Positions 34,101 through 43,133 of a stretch of DNA of 64,000 nucleotides are shown piece after piece; within the stretch, counting starts at the first letter, position 1; each line of letters begins with the position of its first letter. The translations under genes and the position numbers were made by a program. The DNA comes from Synechococcus sp. M16.1 (lineage in GTDB: Bacteria; Cyanobacteriota; Cyanobacteriia; PCC-6307; Cyanobiaceae), in assembly GCF_014279895.1 (NCBI RefSeq), contig NZ_CP047954.1:1054001-1118000 (forward strand), given 5' to 3'. The notes under the pieces were generated by a model, which saw only the letters and a program-made list of their open reading frames with translations, was not told the origin of the DNA and ran no database searches.

Positions 34101-34734
34101 TGCCCGTGGTTTCCATCGTGACGGAGACCATCAGGGCCCGCCGCTCACCGGTGGCGGCAAAGGCCGCTTCGATGCCCTGGAGTGCTGCCTTGATTTGCAG
34201 CACGTCCTGACAGGTTTCGACGATGAACAGGTCGACGTTGCCAGCGATCAGTCCCTCAGCCTGCTCGCGGAACGAATCCCGCATCGTGTCGAAATCGATG
34301 TGGCCAAGGGTGGGCAGCTTGGTGGTGGGCCCCATGGAGCCCGCCACGAAACGTGGCTTCTCAGGGGTGCTGAATTCATCAGCCATTTCCCGGGCCAGCT
34401 CGGCTGCCCGCTTGTTCAGCTCAAAGGCCTTGTCTTCCAGGCCGTATTCCGCCAGCACAATCGATGCAGCGCCGAAGGTATCGGTTTCGATGACATCGCA
34501 GCCCACCTCGAGGAACTGGCGATGCACTGCCTTGACTGCATCCGGCTTGGTGACCGCCAGGTTCTCGTTGCAACCCTCCAGGTCAGGACCACCGAAATCA
34601 ACCGCCGTAAGCCCAAGCCCCTGAAGGCTGGTGCCAGTGGCACCGTCGAACACGAGCACGGGACGCTGTGGCCCATGCAGGTACTCAAGGAATGCAGAGG
34701 TGGTGGCTTGCCGATCTGCCTGCGTCACCACCAT
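31108..34734 (-). CDS. metH: Cobalamin-dependent methionine synthase
   Basis: The 1208-residue enzyme transfers a methyl group from 5-methyltetrahydrofolate to homocysteine through cobalamin. Domains in order: homocysteine-binding (about 1-330, ending [11 protein letters not shown] with the zinc cysteines), pterin-binding (about 360-620), B12 cap and B12-binding (about 650-890, with DVHDIGKN whose histidine ligates cobalt), and the SAM-dependent activation domain (about 960-1208). A low-complexity Ser/Ala/Pro linker separates the last two. No cobalamin riboswitch fits in the 63 bases between it and ilvE. cobU and cobN in the same window supply its cofactor. Confidence 0.97.
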   Translation of the reverse strand: MVVTQADRQATTSAFLEYLHGPQRPVLVFDGATGTSLQGLGLTAVDFGGPDLEGCNENLAVTKPDAVKAVHRQFLEVGCDVIETDTFGAASIVLAEYGLEDKAFELNKRAAELAREMADEFSTPEKPRFVAGSMGPTTKLPTLGHIDFDTMRDSFREQAEGLIAGNVDLFIVETCQDVLQIKAALQGIEAAFAATGERRALMVSVTMETTGTMLVGTDIAAVVSILEPFPIDILGLNCATGPEQMKEHIRYLSEHSPFTVSCIPNAGLPENVGGVAHYRLTPVELKMQLMHFVEDLGVQVIGGCCGTTPAHIGSLAELAQELKPAERPSRWDRASAEDVRPSLNYEPAASSIYGVTPYHQDNSFLIIGERLNASGSRKVRELLAEEDWDGLVSVARGQVKENAHVLDVNVDYVGRDGERDMHELVSRLVTNVNLPLMLDSTEWQKMEAGLKVAGGKCILNSTNYEDGDERFFKVLELARRYGAAVVVGTIDEDGMARTAEKKFAIAQRAYRDALEFGIPAHEIFYDPLALPISTGIEEDRLNGRATVDAIRMIRENLPGVHVVLGVSNVSFGLSPAARITLNSVFLHDCCEAGMDSAIVSPAKILPLIKISDDHQKVCRDLINDNRRFEDGICVYDPLTELTKLFEGVSTKEARASGPSLADLPIEQRLKQHIIDGERIGLEPSLDEALQTYLPLQIINTFLLDGMKVVGELFGSGQMQLPFVLQSAETMKSAVAHLEPHMEKSEGESTSKGKFLIATVKGDVHDIGKNLVDIILTNNGYEVINLGIKQSCEAIVEAQREHQADCIAMSGLLVKSTAFMKDNLQAFNDAGIDVPVILGGAALTPRFVQKDCREVYDGKVIYGRDAFADLRFMDALMDAKRSDNWTNTKGFLADAPQGVGLDEESTTSENAEETSSSASDAPAAALPPVSSDRSDAVPAETTPVPPFLGSAVITEADIDIAEVFHYLDRNALFAGQWMLRKTKEQSRDDYEAMLQEKAEPVLQEWMQRCINESLLTPRAVYGYFPAGRDGNSLRVFDADGTQELGCFELPRQRSGNRYCIADFFNDMDAEGRPTDVLPMQAVTMGQKASVVAQELFKGDRYSDYLYFHGLAVQMAEAMAEWVHARIRSELGFADPAGMPLRDVLAQRYRGSRYSFGYPACPNVADSRQQLDWLGAERIGLSMDASDQLEPEQSTTALVALHSQARYFSA

Positions 34735-34797
34735 CCATGCACCCTCTTAGAAGCACCGATCTTAAGAAAAGCTCAGGGCGAACTTCAGGCTGTTGAT

Positions 34798-35712
34798 CTA
34801 GGAGATCGGAATACGGGTCACCCAGTGCTCATAGGCGGGATCCCGTCCTTCGGTGATCGCCACGAGCTTGGCCTTCAGGGCATCCATCACAGGACGATTG
34901 GCGTTCAGCACCGTTGATTCGATCTGACGGATCGGCGTCACCTTGGCGGCCGTGCCGGACAGGAACACTTCGTCGGCGATGAACAACTCGGTTTTGTCCA
35001 CCGGACGTTCAATTACAGGGATGTCCATCGCTTTGGCCAGCTCAATCACGCTGGCGCGGGTGATGCCCTCAAGGATGTCCTGATCAACTCCAGGCGTGAT
35101 CAGTTGGCCATCACGCACCAGAAACAGGTTCATGCCGCTGGCTTCACTGATCTTGCCGCGACTGTTCAACAGCAAGGCTTCGTCGAAACCGCTCTGCACG
35201 GCTTCCGTCTTGGCCAGGGAACTGGTGATGTAGGCGCCGGAGATCTTGCCGCGTAGCGGCAGGGAGCGGTCCTCCTGGCGGGTCCAGCTGCTGATCCTGC
35301 AGCTCACCCCCTCCGGAGACAGGTAATCACCCAGGGGGAGTCCGTAAATCAGGAAGTCGGTCTCGATGTTGTGCAGGCGCGGGGCGATGCCCAGATCGCT
35401 GGTGTACACAAAGGGCCGCAGATAGATCGGCTGATCAGGCTTGTTGGCCTGCAGCATTGCCGTGAGCGCCGAGAGGATCGTGTCCTCACTCAGATCCGTG
35501 AGCAACAACCGGGCGCTCTGGCTGAGACGCCGGGCGTGCCGATCAGCACGGAACAGCAGCATGGTGTTGCTGTTCTGGGGATCGGGAATGGCGCGCATGC
35601 CGCCGAAGGCACCGGTGCCGTAGTGCAGGGCATGGGTGGCAATGGAGATCCTGGCCTCCTCGAAGGGGACGCACTGGCCCTGGAACCAGGCATAGGGCAG
35701 GAACTGATGCAT
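34798..35712 (-). CDS. ilvE: Branched-chain amino acid aminotransferase
   Basis: The 304-residue PLP enzyme of fold type IV makes leucine, isoleucine and valine from their keto acids. Signatures include ISIATHALHYGTGAFGGMRAI at the N-terminus, the PLP-lysine region ISGAYITSSLAKTEA, and the motif EALLLNSRGKISEASGMNLFLVRDG. Length is normal. The ATG at 35712 is chosen over a GTG one codon upstream. It is on the same strand as metH with a 63-base gap and is divergent from cobN. Confidence 0.92.
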   Translation of the reverse strand: MHQFLPYAWFQGQCVPFEEARISIATHALHYGTGAFGGMRAIPDPQNSNTMLLFRADRHARRLSQSARLLLTDLSEDTILSALTAMLQANKPDQPIYLRPFVYTSDLGIAPRLHNIETDFLIYGLPLGDYLSPEGVSCRISSWTRQEDRSLPLRGKISGAYITSSLAKTEAVQSGFDEALLLNSRGKISEASGMNLFLVRDGQLITPGVDQDILEGITRASVIELAKAMDIPVIERPVDKTELFIADEVFLSGTAAKVTPIRQIESTVLNANRPVMDALKAKLVAITEGRDPAYEHWVTRIPIS

Positions 35713-35777
35713 CACCGTGATGGATCCGATCGCTGAATCTTCTCACCACCGCGCACCGCGACACGGAGAATGGGGGC

Positions 35778-38700
35778 ATGCATCGCCTTGCCACCTGTCC
35801 GGGTCTGGACCCACCGGAAGATGTGGTGCTCGTGGAGCAGCCGGGCGCGGATGTGCTGTTCCTCACCAGCGCAGGCACTGACATCAGCTGCCTGGACGCC
35901 AGCCTGCCGAGCTACCCGGCCTGGAACGAGCGGATCCGGGCGTTGCCCCTGAGCTGCCTGGACCACCCAGCGCAGCTGGACCATTACCTCAACACCACCG
36001 CCAAGGCGGCGCACTTGATCGTGGTGCGCCTGCTCGGCAGCCGTGGGCACTGGAGCTACGGCCTGGAGCAACTGCAGCGCTGGTGCAGCGAAGCGAAACA
36101 GCGACAACTGATCGTCCTTGCCGGAACGGCTGATCAGAGCAACGAGCTGCATGGGCTGGGCTCCTGCAGTGCTGAACTGGCCGATCAGCTGTCGGCACTG
36201 CTGCGGGAAGGGGGCATCGACAACATGGGGCGGTTCCTCAGAGCTCTCGAGGCTCTGCTGGAGGGCAACCCCCCATCACCCGACAACGTTGCGGTGGTGC
36301 CTTGCCCCGATCCGATGCCCTGGGATTGGCGCGACGAAGCCGGGGCTGCGGTGGGAGTTGTTCTCTATCGGGCTCAGTTTCAAGCCGGAGACCTTGCCCT
36401 GGCGGATGCCCTGACGGCCGCACTTCGGAAGGAGGGACTGCGGCCCTGCCTGCTCTGGGTCAGCAGCCTGAGAAACCCGGCGGTGCAGGCCGGCGTCCAC
36501 GACCTGTTGAATCAGCAAAATGCTGAGCTGGTGATTGCTGGCACGTCCTTTGCCTCGGTGCAGACCGAACAGGCCGGCCTTGGCAGCCCTCTCTGGGATC
36601 GGCTCGATCGACCGGTGTTGCAACTGCTCAGCAGCAGCCGCAGCCGGGCTTTGTGGCTGGAGAGCAGCCAGGGGCTGAATCCGATGGATCTGTCGTTGCA
36701 GGTGGTGATGCCGGAGCTGGATGCTCGGATCACCACGCGGCCCTGCGGTTTTCGTGACCACCTGCAGACCACCGGCCCCCTGGCCACAGCCATTCCCTGC
36801 CTGCAGCCGGATCCATCTGGACTCGCGTGGCTGGCAGAGCACAGCCGTCGCTGGGTGGAGCTGAGACAGACCCCCTGTGCCAAGAGGCGCATCGCGATGG
36901 TGCTGGCCAACTATCCCGTTCGCGACGGTCGTGTAGCCAATGGCGTGGGCCTTGATACGCCAGACAGCACGGCGCGGATGCTCCGCTGGCTGGCTGACGC
37001 CGGCCATGACCTCGGTTCGGGAGCCTTGCCGGATTCAGGCGATGGCCTGATGCAACAGCTGTTGTCCGGTCGCACCAATGCACCGGACGGACAGCACCGC
37101 CCAGCGCTGGATCATCTGCCCCTCACCACCTATCAGAAGTGGTGGGCCGGCGTTCCGGAATCGGCTCGACGCTTGATCGAATCCCGTTGGGGACCTCCAG
37201 AAGCCGCCTGCGATCTGGATCCAAACAAGGGGTTTGCCATTCATGGCCTGCGCTTCGGTCATGTGGTGGTGCTGATCCAGCCGGATCGCGGCTATGACGC
37301 CGATCAGATCGCCGATCTCCACTCACCGGATCTGCCGCCACCGCACCGGTATCTGGCTCAGTACCTCTGGCTGCGCTGCGTGCATCAGACACAGGTGATG
37401 CTGCATGTGGGCAAGCACGGCAGTGCGGAATGGCTGCCGGGCAAGTCGGTGGGGCTGAGCGATGCCTGCGGCCCCGAGCTGGCCCTGGGACCGATCCCTC
37501 ACCTCTACCCCTTCATCGTCAACGACCCGGGCGAAGGATCTCAGGCCAAGCGACGGGGTCATGCCGTGGTGCTGGACCACCTCACACCGCCCTTGGGGCG
37601 TGCTGGATTGCACGGACCACTGCAACGGTTGGAGGGCCTGCTTGATGAACTGGTGGAGGTGCGGCAGCTGGGCGGCCAGCGGGCCCGGGTGCTGGAACAG
37701 GCAGTGCATTCCAGCCTGCTGTCCCTCAACTGGCCCGGAATCCCCAGCCAAGCGGAGATTCGCCGCCAACCGGAGCTGCTGGAGACCTGCCTGGACCAGG
37801 CGGAGACCTATCTCTGCGAGCTCAAGGAATCGCAGATCCGCACCGGCTTGCATCGGTTTGGTGTGGCGCCATCGACAGAAGCCGCCGATGAGCTGCTGGT
37901 CGCCCTGGCCCGTCCCCCCCGGCAGGGGCAGCCCGGCTTGCTGCAGGCCATGGCCCTGCAGGCAGAACTGTGCTTTGACCCCTGGCAGCAGGACGAAGGC
38001 GACAAGCTCTCGGAGGCGGATCAGACCCGCCTGAGGCTGCTGGGTGGCACGAACTGCCGACGGGTGGGGGATGGTTGCGCCTGGCTGGAACAGCAGGCCC
38101 AGTTGTTGATCCGATGGATCATCCATGGGGAACAGGGGGACGGACTGGCGGAACCGTTCCGAACCTGGAGCCGAAAGGATCCCTGCCTGCAGAGCCTGCA
38201 CGACGACCTCTGGCCCCGCTTGAACGCTTGTGCCTCAGCTGAAAAAGAGGCCTTCCTGCGGGGCATTCAGGGGCAGCGCATCGCTGCGGGACCATCAGGA
38301 GCACCGAGTCGTGGTCGCCCCGATGTGTTGCCCACCGGCCGCAATTTTTATTCCGTGGATCTGCGGGGATTGCCTACGGAAGCCGCCTGGGATCTGGGGC
38401 GACGCTCGGCGGAGCAGTTGCTGGATCTCCATCTGCTGGAGCAGGGGGAACCGCTGCGCCATCTGGCGTTATCGGTCTGGGGAACAGCAACGATGCGCAA
38501 TGGCGGAGAAGACATTGCTCAGCTGTTGGCCCTGATCGGTGTTCGACCGGTTTGGGACGGCCCCACCCGAAGGTTGGTGGACCTGGAGGTGATTCCAGCC
38601 CGTTTGCTGGGTCGACCGCGGGTGGATGTGGTGCTGCGCATCTCCGGGCTGTTTCGCGACGCCTTCCCCCAGTTGGTGGGCTGGGTGCATCAGGCCCAGT

Positions 38701-39506
38701 CGATGGTGGCGGCCCTCGATGAACCGGATGAACTGAATCCCCTGGCTGAGCTCACCCGTCAAGGCGGGCCCCAGGGCCGCATTTATGGGTCCGCCCCCGG
38801 TGCCTACGGAGCCGGTCTGCAAGCCCTGATCGACAGTGGCGCCTGGGACTCGCGAGCAGACCTGGGCCAAGCCTTTCTCCGTTGGAGCCAATGGTCGTAC
38901 GACGGTGCCGCTGCCCCCAGCCTTGATCGTTCCGGTCTCGAGCAGGCCCTGGGAAGGGTGCAGGTGGTGCTCCACAACCAGGACAACCGCGAACACGATC
39001 TGCTCGATTCCGACGACTACTACCAGTTCCAGGGGGGCCTTAGTGCAGCGGTGGAAGAGGTGTCAGGAGCACGGCCGCAACTGTGGTTCGGAGACCATTC
39101 CCGCCCCGAACGGCCTCGCCTGCACCGGCTCGAAAAGGAACTGGACAAGGTGATGCGGAGCCGGATGCTCAACCCCCGCTGGATCGAGGGAATGATGCAG
39201 CACGGCTACAAGGGTGCCTTCGAGATGGGGGCCAGCCTTGACTACCTCTTTGCCTACGACGCCTCCACCGATCGCGTTCCCGATTGGTGTTACGGGGCGC
39301 TGTGTGAGCAGTGGCTCAGCCAGCCGGAAATCCTCGACTTCCTGAAGGGGAGCAACCCCTGGGTGCTGAGGGACATGGCCGAACGGCTGCTGGAGGCCTC
39401 GAATCGAGGCCTTTGGACGTCAACAACGAAAGACCAGCTGCTTCACCTGCAACAGCTGGTGATCAGCAGCGAAGCCCAAATTGAACGGGGAAGCCCTATT
39501 TGTTGA
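35778..39506 (+). CDS. cobN: Aerobic cobaltochelatase subunit CobN
   Basis: The 1242-residue protein is the large subunit that binds hydrogenobyrinic acid a,c-diamide for cobalt insertion. It shows CobN/Mg-chelatase H signatures such as QVMLHVGKHGSAEWLPGKSVGLSDACGPELALGPIPHLYPFIVNDPGEG, KRRGHAVVLDHLTPPL, VDVVLRISGLFRDAFPQLVG and GYKGAFEMGASLDYLFAYDA. Divergence from ChlH in the N-terminal third supports CobN over the chlorophyll enzyme. In cyanobacteria the ChlI/ChlD subunits are thought to serve both. It overlaps the convergent hypothetical gene by 11 bases. Confidence 0.92.
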   Translation: MHRLATCPGLDPPEDVVLVEQPGADVLFLTSAGTDISCLDASLPSYPAWNERIRALPLSCLDHPAQLDHYLNTTAKAAHLIVVRLLGSRGHWSYGLEQLQRWCSEAKQRQLIVLAGTADQSNELHGLGSCSAELADQLSALLREGGIDNMGRFLRALEALLEGNPPSPDNVAVVPCPDPMPWDWRDEAGAAVGVVLYRAQFQAGDLALADALTAALRKEGLRPCLLWVSSLRNPAVQAGVHDLLNQQNAELVIAGTSFASVQTEQAGLGSPLWDRLDRPVLQLLSSSRSRALWLESSQGLNPMDLSLQVVMPELDARITTRPCGFRDHLQTTGPLATAIPCLQPDPSGLAWLAEHSRRWVELRQTPCAKRRIAMVLANYPVRDGRVANGVGLDTPDSTARMLRWLADAGHDLGSGALPDSGDGLMQQLLSGRTNAPDGQHRPALDHLPLTTYQKWWAGVPESARRLIESRWGPPEAACDLDPNKGFAIHGLRFGHVVVLIQPDRGYDADQIADLHSPDLPPPHRYLAQYLWLRCVHQTQVMLHVGKHGSAEWLPGKSVGLSDACGPELALGPIPHLYPFIVNDPGEGSQAKRRGHAVVLDHLTPPLGRAGLHGPLQRLEGLLDELVEVRQLGGQRARVLEQAVHSSLLSLNWPGIPSQAEIRRQPELLETCLDQAETYLCELKESQIRTGLHRFGVAPSTEAADELLVALARPPRQGQPGLLQAMALQAELCFDPWQQDEGDKLSEADQTRLRLLGGTNCRRVGDGCAWLEQQAQLLIRWIIHGEQGDGLAEPFRTWSRKDPCLQSLHDDLWPRLNACASAEKEAFLRGIQGQRIAAGPSGAPSRGRPDVLPTGRNFYSVDLRGLPTEAAWDLGRRSAEQLLDLHLLEQGEPLRHLALSVWGTATMRNGGEDIAQLLALIGVRPVWDGPTRRLVDLEVIPARLLGRPRVDVVLRISGLFRDAFPQLVGWVHQAQSMVAALDEPDELNPLAELTRQGGPQGRIYGSAPGAYGAGLQALIDSGAWDSRADLGQAFLRWSQWSYDGAAAPSLDRSGLEQALGRVQVVLHNQDNREHDLLDSDDYYQFQGGLSAAVEEVSGARPQLWFGDHSRPERPRLHRLEKELDKVMRSRMLNPRWIEGMMQHGYKGAFEMGASLDYLFAYDASTDRVPDWCYGALCEQWLSQPEILDFLKGSNPWVLRDMAERLLEASNRGLWTSTTKDQLLHLQQLVISSEAQIERGSPIC

Positions 39507-40050
39507 GGTCGCGAACCATCTGACGGAACGGATCGATCGATCCAGGCTTGGAGGACGGCGCAGTGGATCCAGCCTTGGCCACTGGTTCCTCCTTGGGGTT
39601 CAGCTCTTCCTTACGGCCGAGGGGAGCAGCACCGGCTGGAGCAGGGGTGTTCACACCCGTGATGGCCGTGCCCTTGAGGCGCTTGCTCATCTCCTCGGTG
39701 CTCACCTGCTCAGCGAAGGTTTTCTTCACTGGGGTGGGAATGCCCGCGTTGAGGCTGATTGATTCTTCCTTCTTGACAACGCCGCCGAGGCCTTCGCTGC
39801 GCTTCTCAAGCTTCTCGGTTTCGGCAGCCACCTCCATGATCTGCTCCTTGGTGCCGGGACTGTCGACCGTGCCGGGGAAGGTGCGGCGAATCGTCTTCGA
39901 CTCGCGCATGTAGTTCACATCCCCGAGGGAGGAGGAAGCGTCGGCATCAAGGAAGAACTCGGCCGGCTTCTCCTTTGCCGGCTTGCGCGGCTGAATCGTG
40001 GAGTCGGAATCTGCGGAATCCTTTTTCAGCAGACGATCCAAGAAGCCCAT
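39496..40050 (-). CDS. Conserved hypothetical protein, largely disordered
   Basis: The 184-residue protein begins MGFLDRLLKKDSADSD, a short amphipathic helix of a type often used for peripheral membrane contact. A motif-like core follows, DADASSSLGDVNYMRESKTIRRTFPGTVDSPGTKEQIMEVAAETEKLEKR. The second half is charged and Pro/Ala-rich with a terminal helix SIDPFRQMVRDLNK. No domain, signal or cysteine is seen. I do not recognise a function; conservation of both ends suggests a scaffold or adaptor, which is only an inference. Confidence 0.6.
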   Translation of the reverse strand: MGFLDRLLKKDSADSDSTIQPRKPAKEKPAEFFLDADASSSLGDVNYMRESKTIRRTFPGTVDSPGTKEQIMEVAAETEKLEKRSEGLGGVVKKEESISLNAGIPTPVKKTFAEQVSTEEMSKRLKGTAITGVNTPAPAGAAPLGRKEELNPKEEPVAKAGSTAPSSKPGSIDPFRQMVRDLNK

Positions 40051-40077
40051 GTCGACCGGAACTGAGATGGAATGAAC

Positions 40078-40725
40078 TTAGCGGCCGCAAAGGTCAATTC
40101 CATGGGTATCGGTGCCACACGTACGCAAAAGGCCAAGGTTGCTCAGCTGACGATCGATGGCCTCGCAGATCAACGGGCTGGCGGACCAGGTTGGTTGCAT
40201 CTCGTAGTCGTACCAGGCCTCACCACCATCGAAACCAAGCCGGGCCGCCTCATCGATCAGCACGTCATGGCCCAGGCGGTAACGGGCGGGATGGGCCAAC
40301 ACTGCCAATCCACCGGCTTCATGGATGGCTTTAACCACCGCCTCAGCCCTTAGCGGTTCACCGACGACGGCATCACCACGGTTGTAGGGCTGGAGCGCAG
40401 GGTGGTTGAGCTCGAAGCCAAGGGCGAGCACATGAACGAGGCACCCCTTCAGCAGTGCACTGATTTCCATGCCGCTCCACACCGTGGGGACCTCAACACC
40501 GCTGGCACGCTGCTGATCCAGCCAGACGTGAATCTCCCGGTAGGCATGGCTGCTGTGGTGATCCGTCACCGCCAGGTGCTTGAGCCCCCGCTCGGTGGCC
40601 TGCTGGATGAGCTCGAGCGGTTCGAGGCTGCCGTCACTGCAGATGGTGTGGCAGTGGAAGTTGTGCGTAGTGGGACAGCTCGACGGTCCCACCTGTTCGA
40701 GCACGGCTTGGAGGGGGTGGGTCAT
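40078..40725 (-). CDS. PHP domain metal-dependent phosphoesterase
   Basis: The 215-residue protein has the PHP motifs: NFHCHTICSDGSLEP (motif I), LAVTDHHSSHA (motif II), AVLAHPARYRLG (motif III) and CGTDTHGID (motif IV). These supply the histidines and aspartates for a trinuclear metal site. Small stand-alone PHP proteins of this type hydrolyse nucleotides or 3'-phosphates; the substrate is not evident. The ATG at 40725 has a GAGG stretch just upstream; an in-frame ATG at 40737 is the alternative. It starts right after hemJ on the same strand. Confidence 0.85.
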   Translation of the reverse strand: MTHPLQAVLEQVGPSSCPTTHNFHCHTICSDGSLEPLELIQQATERGLKHLAVTDHHSSHAYREIHVWLDQQRASGVEVPTVWSGMEISALLKGCLVHVLALGFELNHPALQPYNRGDAVVGEPLRAEAVVKAIHEAGGLAVLAHPARYRLGHDVLIDEAARLGFDGGEAWYDYEMQPTWSASPLICEAIDRQLSNLGLLRTCGTDTHGIDLCGR

Positions 40726-40738
40726 CTCAACCCTCATC

Positions 40739-41311
40739 TCAGGCTTTGGCGGAGGCTTCGGCCCGCAGGCGGCGCCAACGGGCATAGAACTGAATCGACG
40801 CTGCCATGAACACCACCAGGGCGACGATGAACCAGGTCGCTGCGCTGGTGGGGAACTGCGTTTTGAACACCACCAGCATCACCACGATCACCAGCAGCAG
40901 CGTGGGCAGCTCATTCAGGGCGCGAAGCTGCTTGCCTGACCAGGCACAGGTGCCGGCGTGGAGTTGGCCCATCAGTCGGTAACAAAACACGTGATAAGCC
41001 AGCAGGGCCGCCACAAAACCGAGCTTGGCGTGCATCCAGCCCTGCTGAAGCCAAGAGGGCTGGGCCAGCAGCAACCCGATGGCCATCGATACCGCCACAG
41101 CCATTCCCGGCGTGGTGATGATGTTGGCGAGACGTTTCTCCATCAAGGCGTACTGATCGCGGAACGGCTGCTGCAGTTCCGGCGCCAGTTCCTCCGTTTC
41201 AACGTGATAGATGAACAGGCGCACCAGATAGAAGAGGCCCGCAAACCAAACCACGACCCCAACGATGTGCAGGGTCTTGAACCAGAGGTAGGCCTCGGGC
41301 GAAAACGTCAT
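40739..41311 (-). CDS. hemJ: Protoporphyrinogen IX oxidase HemJ
   Basis: The 190-residue integral membrane protein shows the HemJ pattern: WFKTLHIVGVVVWFAGLFYLVRLFIYH, with the essential first-helix histidine, followed by MEKRLANIITTPGMAVAVSMAIGL and LQQGWMHAKLGFVAALLAYH. Four to five membrane helices are evident. HemJ oxidises protoporphyrinogen IX to protoporphyrin IX, the last shared step towards haem and chlorophyll in many cyanobacteria. The ATG at 41311 is preferred over a GTG two codons upstream. Confidence 0.9.
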   Translation of the reverse strand: MTFSPEAYLWFKTLHIVGVVVWFAGLFYLVRLFIYHVETEELAPELQQPFRDQYALMEKRLANIITTPGMAVAVSMAIGLLLAQPSWLQQGWMHAKLGFVAALLAYHVFCYRLMGQLHAGTCAWSGKQLRALNELPTLLLVIVVMLVVFKTQFPTSAATWFIVALVVFMAASIQFYARWRRLRAEASAKA

Positions 41312-41346
41312 CAACACAACTGATCTGGAGCGACCTTACGCAGGGT

Positions 41347-42843
41347 TCAGGTGAGCGCGTCAAGAAAATCGCCGGCTCGACGTTGATGGGCCAACAGAAC
41401 CTCGGGAGCCATGCGATCCAGGTTGCGGGCCATCATTGCTAGCCGGTATTGGCGCCGAAAGAAGTCTTGATGGCGATGGATGAACGTCCAGAACAGGGCA
41501 TCCCAGGTGTCACACCACTCCCCTTTGCGGTAATCCGACATCTTGCGCACGTAGTTCGAGCCGGAGAGATAGGGCTTGGTGGTGAAGATGCCACCATCAG
41601 CGAACTGACTCATGCCATAGACGTTGGGAACCATCACCCAGTCGTAGGCATCCACAAACAGCTCCATGAACCAGGTGTAGATCCGGGTTGGATGGAATCC
41701 GCAGAGGAGCATCACATTGCCCAGGAGCATCAGGCGTTCGATGTGATGGCAATAGCCGGTCTCCAGGGCATGGCGGATGGCGTCATCAATCGGGGGCAGA
41801 CCCGTTGATGCGGTGTAGAAGGCGGAGGGAATCGGCCGATCGTCGAAGCCCCAGAAATTGCCGTTGCGCATCTCCACGCCATGGCGCCGGTACATCGCCG
41901 CCATGAACTCCCGCCAGCCGACGATCTGACGCAGAAATCCCTCCAATGAATTGAGGGGGATGTCACCGGCTTCAGCCCGCTCCAGCGTTCGATCCAGCAC
42001 CTGCTGCGGCGTGAGCAGACCGATGTTGAGCATCGGCGTAAGCACGCTGTGCCACATCACCTGGTGCTGAGTGCTGATCGCATCCTCGTAAGCCCCGAAC
42101 TGGCGCAGGCGTTGTTCGAGGAATTGATCCAGCCAACGGGCTGCATCGCCATGGGTGACGGGGTAATGGAACCCGTCCCAGCTGCCGATGCCAGTCACCC
42201 CCTCCCCGATGAGCTGCTGCCGGGCGGTTTCAACGATGGCGTTCGTTGCGCTGGAGCAACCGGCCGGGGGCTCTGGAACCAGGATTCCCTTGGGGAGCTT
42301 CTTGCGGTTGTCGGCATCGAAACTCCAGCGGCCACCAACAGGACCACCATCAGGATCGATCAGCAGATCCAGTCGCTTGCGCTGCATCTCGTAGAAGCGA
42401 CCCATCAGGGGCTTCTTGCCGGAGGCGAAATGGTCCTCGATGAAGGCCTCTGGAGTGAGCAGCATCGGGGTGGCGACGATCTCCAGACCGCAGCCGTGAC
42501 GGGAGGCGAAGGTGGAGATCCGTTGGCTCAGAACATCGTCCACCGGATCCGCCAGATGAAAGGCCCGGTAGCCCTGATCGAGCAGATCACCAAGGATCTC
42601 AGCGGTGCTGGCCGCCTGCCCCTGGAGCACCCGCAACACGGTGAAGCCCTTGGCCTGAAGCATCTCGGCATAGGCATTCATCGAGGCCCGATGCAGGAGC
42701 AGGCGCTGCCGATGCACCTGGATGGGCCAGCGGGGATCAGAGCCGAACAGCAGCGGATCTTCGATCAGGGCCACGGCCCGTCCCGCCCGAAGCGCGGGAT
42801 GGTGCTCAAACAGCTGATGGGGAAAAACGAGACTGAGATCCAC
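41347..42843 (-). CDS. Cryptochrome/photolyase-related protein (FeS-BCP type, ligands apparently lost)
   Basis: The 498-residue protein is of the deoxyribodipyrimidine photolyase-related (PF04244) lineage that includes bacterial (6-4) photolyases such as PhrB. The FAD-binding half is recognisable: GWREFMAAMYRR, GYCHHIERLMLLGN (363-376) and VPNVYGMSQFADGGIFTTKPYLSGSNYVRKMSDY (405-438). In PhrB four cysteines hold a 4Fe-4S cluster. Here the region after MSDY reads RKGEWCDTWDALFW with one cysteine and a shorter loop, and the first ligand site near residue 351 appears to be proline. The GTG start at 42843 lies two bases after the preceding gene. Confidence 0.85.
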   Translation of the reverse strand: MDLSLVFPHQLFEHHPALRAGRAVALIEDPLLFGSDPRWPIQVHRQRLLLHRASMNAYAEMLQAKGFTVLRVLQGQAASTAEILGDLLDQGYRAFHLADPVDDVLSQRISTFASRHGCGLEIVATPMLLTPEAFIEDHFASGKKPLMGRFYEMQRKRLDLLIDPDGGPVGGRWSFDADNRKKLPKGILVPEPPAGCSSATNAIVETARQQLIGEGVTGIGSWDGFHYPVTHGDAARWLDQFLEQRLRQFGAYEDAISTQHQVMWHSVLTPMLNIGLLTPQQVLDRTLERAEAGDIPLNSLEGFLRQIVGWREFMAAMYRRHGVEMRNGNFWGFDDRPIPSAFYTASTGLPPIDDAIRHALETGYCHHIERLMLLGNVMLLCGFHPTRIYTWFMELFVDAYDWVMVPNVYGMSQFADGGIFTTKPYLSGSNYVRKMSDYRKGEWCDTWDALFWTFIHRHQDFFRRQYRLAMMARNLDRMAPEVLLAHQRRAGDFLDALT

Positions 42844-42845
42844 CG

Positions 42846-43133
42846 TCAGCTGTCCTCCCCAGCAAGACGGCAGGCGCGTCGACCCAGCGCGGTGGCATAG
42901 GCGCGATCCACGGGTCCGGCCATGGGGCTCAACTGGCCAGCCCGGCAATTCATCACCACTTTTTCGCGATGGCCCTGCTGATCGTTGAGCCGCAGCACCA
43001 GCTGCCAGTGGTTCTTGGCGCTGCGGGTGATGCCGTCGGCACACACAGGGCCCGTGCACAGCCCGGGAGACGCCCAGACCGGAGTGGCAAGAAGAAACAC
43101 TCCTGCCAGAGCCATGCAGAGATGACGGATCAT
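42846..43133 (-). CDS. Small secreted protein
   Basis: The 95-residue product has a clear signal peptide ([21 protein letters not shown], cleavage about 21/22) and a mature part of about 74 residues with four cysteines ([22 protein letters not shown]), which may form disulfides. No domain is recognised. Its ATG overlaps the uvrC stop by four bases and its stop is two bases before the photolyase-like start, so it sits in the middle of a DNA-repair transcript despite an exported product. Function unknown. Confidence 0.75.
   Translation of the reverse strand: MIRHLCMALAGVFLLATPVWASPGLCTGPVCADGITRSAKNHWQLVLRLNDQQGHREKVVMNCRAGQLSPMAGPVDRAYATALGRRACRLAGEDS

Noticed and set aside
34735-34797. Possible cobalamin riboswitch before metH
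   Set aside because: The gap is only 63 bases and shows no B12-box-like stretch.
33802-34917. 371-codon plus-strand open frame opposite metH
   Set aside because: Antisense shadow of the homocysteine-binding domain of metH.
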